Assembly: GCA_003952965.2 (NCBI GenBank)
Contig: CM025851.1
Coordinates: 6,376,660-6,440,659 of the forward strand
DNA: 64,000 bases
Direction of reading: 5' to 3'
Origin: Morella rubra
Lineage: Eukaryota; Streptophyta; Magnoliopsida; Fagales; Myricaceae
A model generated the notes under the pieces. The model was not told where the DNA came from. It worked only from the letters and a program-made list of their open reading frames with translations, and did no database searches. Both the position numbers and the translations under genes were made by a program. Positions 22,501-33,899 of this stretch are shown piece after piece (position 1 is the first letter of the stretch; the number at the start of each line of letters is the position of its first letter).

Positions 22501-25174
22501 AACTCAAATGGCAACTGAAGGCATATAATACTCGAGATAAATATTGCATCATTTCTGAATCTCATGAAACATCCAAACCACTCATTTCTTTGGTACACTT
22601 CTTTCTCTTTTCTTTTATCAGTCCCCCAAATTCTTAATAGCTCCATAGAGGATTGTAGGGAACTCCACTCTGTGCCCAGAAGTCTACATCCCGGGTCCAC
22701 TCCAGTTGAATAACTAATCTGCCATCTGAAAAAAAGGAAACTGAAAGGGATGAAATAAAGGTCTCCAACATAATTGACCATCATAAAAAGGAAAAAAGGA
22801 CGGTGACTCTTAACACCAAACAAATAATTGACCAACCTGGCTAAAAGGGCAGAGTTTTTCCGCTTCCAGAACTGGGAAAAGATTACGGCCCATAGTATTA
22901 TGCCTATGAAGAAAACGGGAAGCACTGATAACTGCAACGACCTGAAAATGGCACTGTGATAACCCGTTATAAAAAATTTCACGTCTGGGCTTCGAACCCC
23001 TGGCCTGGTGGTAAACAAGGAGGAAACCACTGAGCTACATGCGATTTTGTTTAACATGTGGTTTCCACCTTGTTGTTTAAAATATTGAGGAAAAGTCCAC
23101 CGTTGGACCCTGCCGGGTCTGGGGTGTGACAGGCACATGAGCAAGCGCATCATTTAGTACACAGTATTAGTCCAGATTTCCAAATATAATGACATCATTT
23201 ATTTGTGCGCAATATTTGACCAGATTCCCAAATATGATAGTAACAGCTTTGAGGAAAATTAAGAGGTAGAGTAGCCTACCCAAAATCAAATAACTGCAAA
23301 GTGATAGCGAATGCAGCTGGGAAGAGTATCCACCGTGTATACATTCCAAGGAAAGCAAAATAGATAGCAATCTGCACAGTTTAAATTCCTTTAGATGCTA
23401 CCAATAGTACAAATAAAATTAATCAATGAAAGAAATTAATATTGTAGTTCACTTACCTTTGTCCCAAAATATGAATAAATCTCATCAATTGGCTGGTTTG
23501 TAAAGTCCCACCAGTGCAATGCCCAACTTTTAAGGAGCTTCTTCCTCTTAATTTCATCTGGAAACCATAATTATCTTACTTAAGTATTCAAATGCAATCA
23601 GAACTGCACATAATTTTGTGACAAGCTAATATACCATGCAAAGGAAATACTTGTTTCACAAAATGCTCTTCTTCCAATTTTCGAACTAAGCTTTCACCAA
23701 CTTCCCAATGGAACTCTTTGCCTTCAAATTTTAATCTTACAACTGACTGGCTATTGTTCACCTGTAAAATTCAGGTTACACATCAGCTCCTTGAGGAATG
23801 CATGTTGAATCTATGTGTTGGAAAAGAACTGCTACACGTAAATGTACTTTTTCAAAAAACAGATTTTGCAACAGTGGTTCTCTCCACATACTTAAGCCCT
23901 ATCTGCTTAGTAGAACAAAAATCTTAGGACATGAACAAATAAGGAAAAAAACGACAACACGTTGGCAGATTGGTAGGGGTACAAAAGCAATAACTCACAA
24001 TCCCATAAATTATATGCTGGTAGCAATGGAAGCGCTCACACCAGCTGAACAATGAACCATCAGGCTGTCTCACAAACGCTTCAGCCTCGTCCCATTCAAA
24101 TTGTAAATCGATCCCTGAAAATATAGGGAGTTATATATCCTCTAGTAAAAGAAGCATACACTTCTTCAGCAAAAATCAAAGAGTTCCAGTAGTAATAAGA
24201 GAGGCCAGCCAAAAACATGCCAAATACGACAAGCAGAGAACAAAAATGTATGATCATTACCAATATGAGTCCTTTTCTTTAACTGTAACCTAGCAGCAGC
24301 CCTCCCCAGACTCTCCATAGGTGCGGCCAGCTGAAATTAAGATTGCTAAAATCAGCAGCTTCAATTAACAAATAGATCCACTTACTTTACTGTCCCTTCG
24401 GGACGTCTGATGAAAAAACAAAGATGCATTTCCTATACTTCCGGTCAGCCAGGAGGAGGATATCACAAACAATGTGAAACGAACCACGGCCAATCGTGTG
24501 TACTTTCTATGTTTGGGAACAGGCTACTAACCCCTATACTAAAAAATCCAATTAAGCCCTACCTATATATGGTATACACATTGGCATATATACATACACG
24601 ATACATAGGACATGCGTGCATGCACGGGGATGTAGATGCAAAAGTAGATCCAAATGGTTTACACCATGTTTAGATAGGAAATGCGGGACATGTTTCTTGT
24701 TCTGAAGCATGTTTTGGCATCCAAACATGAAACTAAGCCCGAATTGGTTTTAGAACACCGTTTTCGGATCCCAAATACCCTTCCACTACCGGAAACCACG
24801 AGAAAAGGGCATCTTCCTATCCAAACACGGCATCTCCCCAGTAACCCACACCCATGAAACAGAGCAGGAAGAGACTTCTTTATTAAATCTACCAGTCCCT
24901 GGCATAACCACTTACAACCCATCAAATTGGATGAAACTTCATGGAAGAAATAAATGATTGCAGGAGAGTGGTGAAGATACGTAGAATATCAAACCTTGAT
25001 AAACTCATCAGCAATGCCTTGGACTCTCTCAACAATTAAACCCACGTTCCTGAACTCATCAACAAGAACCTCCACACAATCACTGGCCTCACTTTCTTCC
25101 TTCGCATTCCTTTTTGGAACCACCACCCCAATCTCAAAAGGAGTTTGTTCCTCCTCGTGCCCATTCATTTCCAA
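19597..25174 (-). CDS. anoctamin-like (TMEM16) membrane protein
   Basis: Sixteen exons join in frame to 661 codons plus stop: 25174-24995, 24330-24261, 24114-23999, 23761-23635, 23557-23457, 23371-23280, 22941-22837, 22725-22456, 21751-21619, 21511-21398, 21298-21231, 21149-21019, 20649-20567, 20467-20360, 20016-19858, 19725-19597. The product begins with a soluble region ([10 protein letters not shown] near the start), then has many hydrophobic segments ([84 protein letters not shown]). The motif [14 protein letters not shown] and the late [23 protein letters not shown] are typical of the plant member (At1g73020, about 665 aa). Anoctamins are calcium-activated ion channels or lipid scramblases; the plant role is not established to my knowledge. 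Intron 6 carries an inserted element. Confidence 0.93.
22955..23131 (-). mobile_element. 177-bp TG...CA insertion with tRNA-like A and B boxes
   Basis: The insert is bounded by TGTGATAAC and GTGTGACA and flanked by a 5-bp direct repeat GGCAC (22950-22954 and 23132-23136). TG/CA ends with a 5-bp target duplication are the mark of a solo LTR or very small LTR element. On the minus strand it contains TAGCTCAGTGG (23037-23027) and GGTTCGAAGCC (22998-22988), good matches to RNA polymerase III A and B boxes, 28 bp apart. It lies in intron 6 of the anoctamin gene. Confidence 0.75.
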
Positions 25175-26862
25175 TGCTACTCACACACCGGCCACTCAAC
25201 CCTCGAGCCACCAAAAAGGGGACAAACGCCAAGTTGTCTTCAACTACTGAAGTAGCACATAGGGTCTCCAAACTTGGTAACAAATGACGCTTGAATTAAC
25301 CCAGGAACCAAATTTGTCTTGGGGGTCAAAGAGAAATTTTACCTTCCTAAAGCATCCTTTCGTTTAATGGCTGAAACACCCAGATGGGACAAGGAAAGTA
25401 ACACAAAAAACCTAATGTATCTCTTCGCCCAGGATAAAAGAAAAGCTCGTAGCAAACTCCTAGATGAATTCCCGTCAAAAGGGCAAAATTGGGGTTCTTC
25501 TGGGGGAGATGATCAGGATAAGAAACGGGCAGAGAGAGTGCGAAACTAGGTGTCTGAATAATCGATAACTGGGGGAAGGCTGTCGCGAGGGAGAGACACA
25601 TAGGAGACCGAGGGAGGTAGAGGACACGTGCGTGAAGGGTTTAGCGGTTTGTTTTGCATTTTCGGAAGGATCGATGATCGTTTTGAACGGAGTCTCGTGG
25701 TACCACTTCCTATGCATCCTCGCTTTCCGTACAAAACCAAACGGAACTTTGACTCCACATTCCCCCAACTCTCACTCTCTCTCGCTGCAATTTGAGGAAT
25801 TAAAGCATTAAACAGAGGAGGGATTTATGCGGTCAGTGGTAACGGCGTTTAATCCTTCGGAATCGTTGTTATTAAACACGCACGAATCCCCCCCATGTTA
25901 GCGTTGAAATGGAGCAAAGGCGACAGTCGTGACAAGGCACCGGCTGTTACTTAGAAAACGTAACTGGTTTGCTGACATGGCATTTTGTGATTGGACGTAC
26001 TAAACGCGATACTATTTACTATTTTATCGATTTGATTAGGATGAAAAACTGGCTTCTTTCTTGCTTAAGGAAAATAGTTTTAAAAAAGGAAACTTGGCGT
26101 GTTTCTTGCCAGAGGGCACTGCCTTTAATAGGTTATGGCCTTATAGGGCCACAATTTAATGGAGAAAGATCATCCAAATGGGTCTCATTTTTTCCCTTTA
26201 AATAGTAAATGTGCTAGCAAATTGGATTTTAAATTATTTGTTGGAGACAAATTTAAATTTTAATAAATAGATTACCAATATCGTGCTATGGGGTTTCAAT
26301 CTTTTAGAACTAGTTTTATTTTCTTACCATTATTTTTCCAGATGGAAGAAGTATATATAACAACAAAAAGAAAAGCACATTATTATTTAAATTAATTAAC
26401 TACTCAACTGTCATTGCATGATGATCTTGATCAAAACAAGGGAAGAACAGATTATAAGTAAGGTTAATCTTATTCTTCTTTCTACTCTAGTAGGATTAGG
26501 TAATTGATAAGGCTGTTTTCGTAATTTTGGTTCACTCTCCCCTTCGTCGTCTTCCTCCTCGGTCATGGATGCCAGAGAGACATCATGCTTGACAATTCAA
26601 AATGTGGTTAAAGTTTAGTACTACTGGCGCTTGGCCATCTCCGATGCCTTGGAAAACGAAAAAAAGAGTAAATATCCCAAAAATAGCGTACTCAGAAGCA
26701 GAAGAGTATAGTTTTAGTTCAAACACAAGAACTGAGAAAAACTCTCAGCTACTGTCGTCCCTCCTACGCATAAGTTTTAGTACGAACATAAAAGATATTA
26801 TAGAACACATTCTTTTTTTTTTTTTTTGGGTAAGTGCATAGAACACCAAGTGCACCGGCCTT
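25175..26862. other. intergenic, upstream of the anoctamin gene
   Basis: It contains the promoter and leader of the minus-strand anoctamin gene and the 3' flank of the lectin gene. Several open frames (25319-25768) overlap on both strands but none resembles a known protein. Nothing else was recognised. Confidence 0.5.
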
Positions 26863-29402
26863 TTAGGTGTGAACTTTATTTTCACCGTCTTTGGAACTGG
26901 GGGCCGAAGATTTTGCAGCAGTGCCGGTTAGCTTTCGAAGACTCTTCTGGACCCGTTGGAAGAATTTTGTAGTTTGGACGCGGGACAGACGGAATCCAAT
27001 GGCATCCAGGTACCAGCCGCATCTGCCATTGAAGCCCACGATTATCCCTCCATCCATGGAAAAAGTAAAGGGAGTCCCTTCTTCGACTCCGAATGGCCCA
27101 AATGTTCTTTTATTGCTCTTGAACGCCAGTGATCGGATCACCGGACTGCAACCGTGCACCATGGGAGAGTAGTGCCCACTGACACTCACAAGGAACTCTT
27201 CTGGGTACTGTAGCTTTATCTGGAGTACATGGAACAAAATGCATGCGTGGTAGTTGTTTTCTCAGCGAAGATTATCAAAAGAATTACCGAAAGGAGAAAT
27301 AAGTTTCAGTTGTACAAGCAACACTGGTGCACGATGATATCTAAGAAAGTTTCTAAATTCGGGGAAAATTGTTTTTTAAGGAAAAAACAGAGTTCAAATG
27401 TACGAGGGTAGTGATCGAACAAACCTCGGTTATCTGATTGCCTCCGACACCTCCGTGCTTTTCTGCTGAGACAGGCTTACCGTTCTTGTCATAGACCATC
27501 TGGATTGAGTCGATGCAACGGCCATAAACAACGATGATTTCTCTCACCCCATGGTAGGTTCCATCGTCCCAGCTGATCCCACCGTTGCCACCCCACGGTC
27601 CCAACAATATTATGCCATTGCTCTTACTTTTCTCACTTGCACGATCCTTTCCACTTTCCTAAAAAAACATTATCATGTGGAAATCAGACGCACAAGAACG
27701 TAAATACAAAATAGGTAATTAATTTTGATTTTTATTGTCCGGCCCCAAGCTAACGGAGAAAGTATTTATTTTAAATTTATATTTATTATGCTGGTTTGGA
27801 TTCAGTGCCATGAGCATGGATATAGTTTTTTTTTTCCTACACAAAGATAATATATTAAAAACTGAGAAGTATAGAGTAATACAAAATAGAAAATCGACCA
27901 AAAAATTTAAACGAACCCAAAGGCCCTACAGTAATCGGACACAAGAGTCAAGACCACCACAGCCACAAGGGCCAAGAAACAACTAGAATCACAAATTGGT
28001 CACAAGAGTTAGAACACAATACAAACACAAATCGGTCACAATGACCAAAACACAATACAAACACAAACCGTTCACAAGTACCAGAACACAACAAAACCAC
28101 CACTCAAGGCGATGGACGGCTTCCACTGGAGGAGGGGCAAACTGAGCAACAATCCGACTCCTTCAGGGCGATCTTAGGCAATGACTGGCTGCACACATGA
28201 GAGGAGGAGAAGGGGCAACTGCAGGCGACACAAAATAGCGGCAGCAAAGAGATCCACTGGAGAAAAAATGGCGGAAACAGTCTACCAAACAGAGGGAGGC
28301 GGTAGGGGCGACAAAAGGACCTCACAAACCTACCAGGCGCGGCAGGCAAACAAAAACGTCGAGCCCCTAGGCGCACATGCGTGTGACCTCTAGGCACAGG
28401 CAAAGGGAGGGGACGGAGACATTGAGGACCACCTTGGGGGGGAACGGGGGGGGCTTAGCACGGTGACGCGGGTCCAGACCTCCAAAAAAGGTGCAAAACA
28501 ATAAAATGGGAGGCAAATGAGGTCGGGTGCGTGAGATTCACTCGCCCGCGTGGGCGCGTGTGAGGGCTCACGTGTCGGCTGTTTGCCGCCTCTCTTGGCC
28601 AGAGCTAGACGTTGGAAGGAGAGGGAGCCCACTAGGGAGGCCGTGCACACCAAAGACCATTAGAGATGCCGAGATTTAACCTCCAAAACAACCAAACAAA
28701 GAGCACAAAAAAAGGCCAAAAAATTTGAATCGCTTCCGAATGGTATACTTAAGATTCGGTTAGATAATAAAGATCGAATTCTGGTTTATGTTATGGTTCA
28801 GGAAAGATTCGGCGTAATTTTATACGTATACTACTGGAATATAGAGTAAAAATGAAAATAAGTTGTTATGATTCAACCAAAGGACATATAATTTATAGAC
28901 TCAGAAACAAGGATTCAAAGGAAAAAGAACCTTCGGCCACCGGAGCGTAGCCGGAGGAGAGGAGAGGAAAGGGAGCTCCTCCCCTACCCAGAGTAAAGGC
29001 GAGGGGGGCTGTTTCAAGCAAAGAAGGGGGTTCTAGAGAGAGGAAGGAGCCCCTCTCTCTCTCTGAACATGGATATAGTTGCAAGAAGGATTTAGGTGAC
29101 ATAAAGAACGAGGAGAAAGTTTATTGTGGGCTGTGGCCAGGGACTCTAGTTCTTGTCAAGATAAAAGTAAAAGAAGGTCCGAGTACAGAAAATAGATAGC
29201 CGTGGCGGTGGCTAGGGTTTCAACTTTCAAGCCTACCGCCTATCAGCCCAAAGAAGAACAAATTTTAAGAACTTTGAAGAGTCGCTGAAACTGATAAACC
29301 AAAATCAATACAAAAAGCGGAAAAATACAGAGCTAAAACAATCCAACATGACGACGAAATGACAAAAACGACATGACTTCTGATGGAATGAGATCTTACC
29401 AT
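26863..29402 (-). CDS. jacalin-related (mannose-binding-type) lectin
   Basis: Three coding exons: 29402-29400 (only the ATG), 27658-27425 and 27219-26863, together 197 codons plus stop. One jacalin fold is complete: the glycine loop [15 protein letters not shown] near residue 18, the central strand [10 protein letters not shown], then [12 protein letters not shown] and the sugar-loop motif GWYLD near residue 151. After the domain comes a basic tail of about 35 residues rich in Lys/Ser. No signal peptide is present, so the protein is likely cytosolic or nuclear, as for mannose-specific plant jacalins. Exon 1 rests on an ATG|GTAAGA junction with a TATATTT motif about 105 bp upstream; phase is preserved. 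The 1741-bp first intron was expanded by a retroposon. Confidence 0.82.
27815..29080 (-). mobile_element. ~1.24-kb retroposon with 13-bp target duplication
   Basis: CATGGATATAGTT occurs at 27815-27827 and again at 29068-29080. Between them lies a block that, on the minus strand, starts with a CT/GA-rich head and ends in a short poly-A (T8 at 27828-27835 on the plus strand). A duplication of this length plus a 3' poly-A is the signature of LINE-type target-primed insertion. The interior is GC-rich from 28100 to 28650 and holds reiterated ACACAA/GGTCACAA words at 27940-28090. No reverse transcriptase is recognisable, so it is a truncated LINE, a non-autonomous derivative or a processed sequence. 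Confidence 0.7.
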
Positions 29403-30305
29403 GCTAACTGATATGATTTGGAACGAGGAGAGACCGACTATAGAGCTTAACAAAAGCGGAGAACTGCTGTGGGGGAATGCCTTTTGGTAGGCAGTGGAAA
29501 AAGGGATGCTAAATATAGAGATCAGCGAAGTGGTAGATCTTTTGCAGTATCTGATTCTACCTCCAGCACCACCCAAAGACTATGCATTATGCTTTTGCTT
29601 TACACATGTAACCTTTTTGATTCCAAGTTGATGAGGCCTGAAAGCCTATAACTTGTTTAGATTGCACTTACAAAGAGGCAAAGAGTAAAATAGCTAGCGC
29701 TCCAATTAGAATTACAGAAAGCCCATATTTGCTGGCCTTTCAGAGATCTGCCAGTTAGGATCATACACAAGCATGGAAGAACAACCCATAGAAAAAAGAG
29801 GGAAAAAGAAAATAAGAAAAGTCGTCTCCACTTTTTCTACATAACGAATATGTCAGAAAAATTATGAGATATAGCACCTTGCTTAGTCAAATTGCTGAAG
29901 TCTTTGGCATGCCTTCTTTTTGTTCTAATTTCAAAACAAATTAGGATTGGACCAGCAACCAGCTCACTCTCCACTCCTTGATTATGGTGGGAGGTAATGC
30001 CACTTGGTTACATTAAGTGAACCTGAACTTCCTACCAAGTTCATCAGATTCTCAGAACTAGTAGTCCAGGTACATCGCAGTTGGAGATGATTTCATCCGA
30101 GTTACCCAGTCCGATTTCTTTTTACTAGCATGACCTGCTTCAAAGTTCCCAATCTTCACGTTCTTCAGAAAGTGCCAACCCTATCTGTTGTTTGTGGTAT
30201 GGCAGCAGCTTGGATTCTCTCTCCGTCCATAGTACTTGGATAAACCAACTGAATATCAGGGCAAACAACAAAAGGATGAAGTTACAATAGGCTGTTCTTG
30301 TTCAT
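29403..30305. other. intergenic: lectin promoter and 3' flank of the DUF627/629 gene
   Basis: The 5' part is the promoter of the minus-strand lectin; a TATATTT motif sits at about 29507-29516. A tRNA-like SINE fragment lies at 29941-30011. No gene was recognised. Confidence 0.45.
29941..30011 (-). mobile_element. tRNA-derived SINE-like fragment
   Basis: On the minus strand the stretch reads from AACCAAGTGGCATTACCTCC to GGTCCAATCC, a degenerate A box and B box at tRNA-like spacing. A diverged relative is found at 53918-53990. Neither copy has clear target duplications. Confidence 0.4.
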
Positions 30306-33300
30306 CTACTCAGCTTCAGGTGCTTCAGAGTGCTGCAGTTGTTCAAATTCACTTGATTCCTTATCCGATTTGTCACTGTTAGCTCCAATAAATTCTGTCC
30401 AGTTAAGATTACCAAAATAGATGCCACAGTCAGGCAAGGGTACGGGTCCAAATTGGCGCCCTGGCTGCTGCTGCAAAAGTTCCCCTGATTTACTATCTGA
30501 TTTCACTTCCTGATCTCGAACGAATTCTTCCCAGTTAAGCTTTCCAAAACAGATTCCACTTAAAGGCAAGGGTACGGGTCCCGGTTGCTTTGGCTGCTGC
30601 TCCTTGCTTGAACCAACATCTTCACCAGGTTCAGAGGCGGAACCAGGCACGTAGTCTTCCACGTTATCATTTTGCTCAGCAAGACGCTTTTGTTTAGCCT
30701 CATTCTCCATTCGCCTCTGCAACACTAAAGTTTCTTCAAGTTTTCTTTCCGCCTCCTCGAACTCAGCCCTAAGTTCCTCTTCCTGTTGATTCAGTTCATC
30801 AGTGCTTCCAGGAAAACCAATCCCCGGTTTAGTATAATTTCCACCATGAGCAGCAGGACGGCAACTGAAGCACAATACAGACGAAAATATTTAACTAGTT
30901 GGGAGCACAGATCACAGATGGCCACACATTTACACGAAGTACATGTTTTTTTAGCCTAAAGATGATAAACAGAGACTTACGCTTGTTCCACATCTTCCTG
31001 AAGGAGGGGATGCTGCTCCCCCAAAGTACCCATTGCCTACAATGCAAGCAATTGTATGTTGTTAAGGCATAAGTCTACATTATATATTTTGTCCCCTTTT
31101 TTTTTTGTCTTTAAGCTCAGAATATATTCTTACGAGACTTCTATCCTTACATCAATGACAGTAATGGAAGCCTTAGAATCCAAAGCATTTTTCTGATATA
31201 TCTTCCTTTTATCCTTTGATTTTTTCCGTCCTTGTCTTCCATTAGCACCTCCTTTATTAGTCTCCTCGGCATCAAGAGCAAGCTCTTGTAACAAGGCCTC
31301 TGTAGCAGCATTTGACTTCTCCTCTGCATCTTTGTCAACCAGATTCTTCAGGTGTGCCTAGAAAGAAGCGATGATCCAAAAAACATAAAAAAACATAGGC
31401 AGGCAACAAGGTAGAACATTAAAGGAAAAAAGCCCAGACACGCCCCAACGTACCTGCACGAATGACTTCAACAGGGGCACCATCACAAACCGATAGTCAT
31501 GAAAAGATAGCTTCACGAGTCGCAGCAGTGTCTGATGCATGGCAGCATCAGTTACCAGGATTAGGCCATCAAGACTGCAAATCTGCAACACTAAAGATAG
31601 TGACACCAAAATGTACTTCACAATCGAATATCAAGTAATAGTCCAATAAGTAACATATTTGCGAATGATGAGGAGAACAGAGTTGAGAGCAATGAAGTTA
31701 TGGATGCGAGAGAGAGAGAGAGAGAGAGAGAGTTAAGGCTTCACTTCAACTACGATATAAATTCAAGTCATTTTCCAATCTGAAAGTGTCAGAACCCACC
31801 TGTTTAACATACTGATTCTCCTGCTTCAGGATTTCCCATTCTGCATCCTTGTCTGATTGTGCTTCTTTTAGAATACTGCGTATGATGCTCAACTCAAACC
31901 TGCTGCCTTCCGTCGGATCATCAGCCTCCGTCTCAAGCTCTTTCTGCCGCTTCAACAAGAGGGACACGGAACTTTGTGGATCGTATCCGGAGATTTCCCT
32001 CCTTTTCTTGAACTCTACAATGCATGTGTTCTTAACATTGTCAAGGGGTTCCTTCCATCTCTTCAACTCACGTTTTCTTTCAAAAATGCTCAGAAGACGG
32101 TGGAATTCCGTTTCGAGGATCTTGAAGATATCCATTCCTTGACGTTTGCTAGTTTCTCGCTGACTTCTCCAGGCATTTAAGTACTCCGCAATAGTAGGAC
32201 CTTCCATCCATAACCAAAAAACAAACTGATCACCATAAGCAGGTAGCTCTGCCTCGTCCTTGTCACAATCCTCAGCAGCGGCAGAAGTTATTGCAGTTCC
32301 GTCATCTGGTACATTGATCTCTCCTAGCAACAACCTCTCGTCTAAAAGGAGACAAGAGAAGTCCCTGCTGAAAACTATCCCCTCTCGGATAAAGTAGCCA
32401 ACTTGATCTTCAACTGCATCATTTGAATGACTCTCGGGAAGATAACTGAATGCGCAAGCTGTAGCCAGATTTTCCAAGCATTCAAGAACGCGATGAAGCT
32501 CTGAAACCTCGAGAAAACATATCGAGAGGAGCTCCCGCTGCATCCCATGAAACAAAATTTGCGATTTGGGAATACGCTTTAGGAGCATTGACATTGTCAA
32601 TCTCAGCAACATCTGAAGATGGCTCGGAGCGAAACATTTGAGTCTCACCAACCGTTGCAACTCAGAACGAATTCTCTCGATGTTCCCTGCGCGCTCTCTA
32701 TCATCACAATAAGGCCACTTGTCGATCTTAGAATCCTTTAAGCCTTTATCTGCAATCGACATATTTTCCATAATCCTGACCGCGGAAATAGAATCCACGG
32801 GCTTCCACACAACGTCGCCAACGGTCTCCTCAGAAATTACTTTTGGCATTAGATTATCAGGTAGAGTACCTAAATGATCGTTCTTTATATGCTTCGCATG
32901 GGAATTGTGATCCGGAAACCTGTCTCCGCAGCAACAACACGTCCAAAACCTCCATTTCTTTGCCGCCTTAGTGAATTCAATGGCTTCCATCGAAACCGCC
33001 TTCGCCAACTTATTCTTATCAAAATGCGCTTTGAACTCCTCAATTCCTATCTTTAACAATTCCCTCTTGTTTTCGACAGTCATGGAGTTTTTCCAATAAT
33101 CCCGAACTCGGGCTGTCGCACCGACTTTCGAAACTAATTTCTTGTGGTTCTTGAGCTTCTTTTTCTCTCCAAACCGGTCATCCCGCGGGAAGAATTCCGT
33201 CAGCATGGGGAAATTCACTGGTCTCGACTCTATGATCTGCTTCTTTCTTTGATCAAGAGCCTCAATCTCCTTCCTTATCTCCGTAAGGAAACTGGCATCT

Positions 33301-33899
33301 AAAAGTTGCTTGATCTCCCCATCTCCAACAACAATCCTCTTCTGGGTTTCCTCCATTAGATGTCTGATTTCTATTTTCGCTTTCTCAATCCGACCGTCGG
33401 ACTCGGAAGAGTTAACTTCCAGGAGCTCTCCTTGAGGGTCCACAGGGTCCTCTATCTGTAACGCGAGCTCGCATTCTTGGATTACGTCTTTGTAGACTAC
33501 ACCCGCGTCCATGTCGGCGAGTTCGAGGAGCGCACGGGCGTTGAAGAGCCTGAAGGAGATGGTGTTAGGGGACATCGCTATGGCTTGTTTGTACGACTCG
33601 ACGGCTTTCTTGAGGTGTTTGAGCTTCAAGGTAGAGTCGTCGGCTCCATAAGTGGTTGCGTGGAAAATGGAGCCTCGGGTGTTGTACAGAAGCGGTATGT
33701 CCGGGTAGCATGAAATGCATTTGTCAATGACTTTCAGGGCTTTGCTTTGGTTCCCGGCCCCGACGAACTCAAAGGCACGGTCGCATTCGCTGTTGATGAT
33801 CTTTTTTAGATTCTCGGACGGCGGGGGACCGGTGGAGGAAGAGGGTGCAAGGGTAGGGGGTTCGGGGGGCAAACCAAAGGAGCCTTTCTTGTGGGCCAT
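30306..33899 (-). CDS. DUF627/DUF629 protein, USP-related without peptidase domain (copy A)
   Basis: Five exons (33899-31800, 31582-31454, 31357-31151, 31036-30981, 30864-30306) give 1016 codons plus stop. Residues about 35-150 are TPR-like helices (DUF627: ALKVIDKCISCYPDIPLLYNT). Residues 180-300 are charged coiled coil. A C2H2-type finger sits at C321/C324 and H337/H342 within DUF629, followed by GDVVWKPVDSISAVRIM. The C-terminus is Glu/Lys coiled coil and two copies of a GPVPLP...FGxLNWxEF motif. Full-length plant relatives (At3g47890 type, from memory) continue into a ubiquitin-specific peptidase domain; none is present before the stop or in the following 900 bp. It is therefore annotated in databases as 'ubiquitin carboxyl-terminal hydrolase-related' but should not cleave ubiquitin. 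Copy B lies about 1.2 kb upstream on the same strand. Confidence 0.85.
30381..30590 (-). repeat. C-terminal internal duplication in copy A
   Basis: Two units of roughly 40 codons each begin GPVPLPLSGICFGKLNWEEF and GPVPLPDCGIYFGNLNWTEF and continue into Ser/Lys/Glu/Gln-rich spacers. They differ at many positions, so the duplication is old. The motif is not one I can name. Confidence 0.85.

Noticed and set aside
22452..23153. 233-codon minus-strand open frame
   Set aside because: It reads through two anoctamin exons, the intron between them and the TG...CA insert. Splice sites and family similarity show it is not one coding unit.
24655..24900. Possible transposon end (ACCATGTTTAGATAGG) in anoctamin intron 1
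   Set aside because: No inverse partner or target duplication was found around it.
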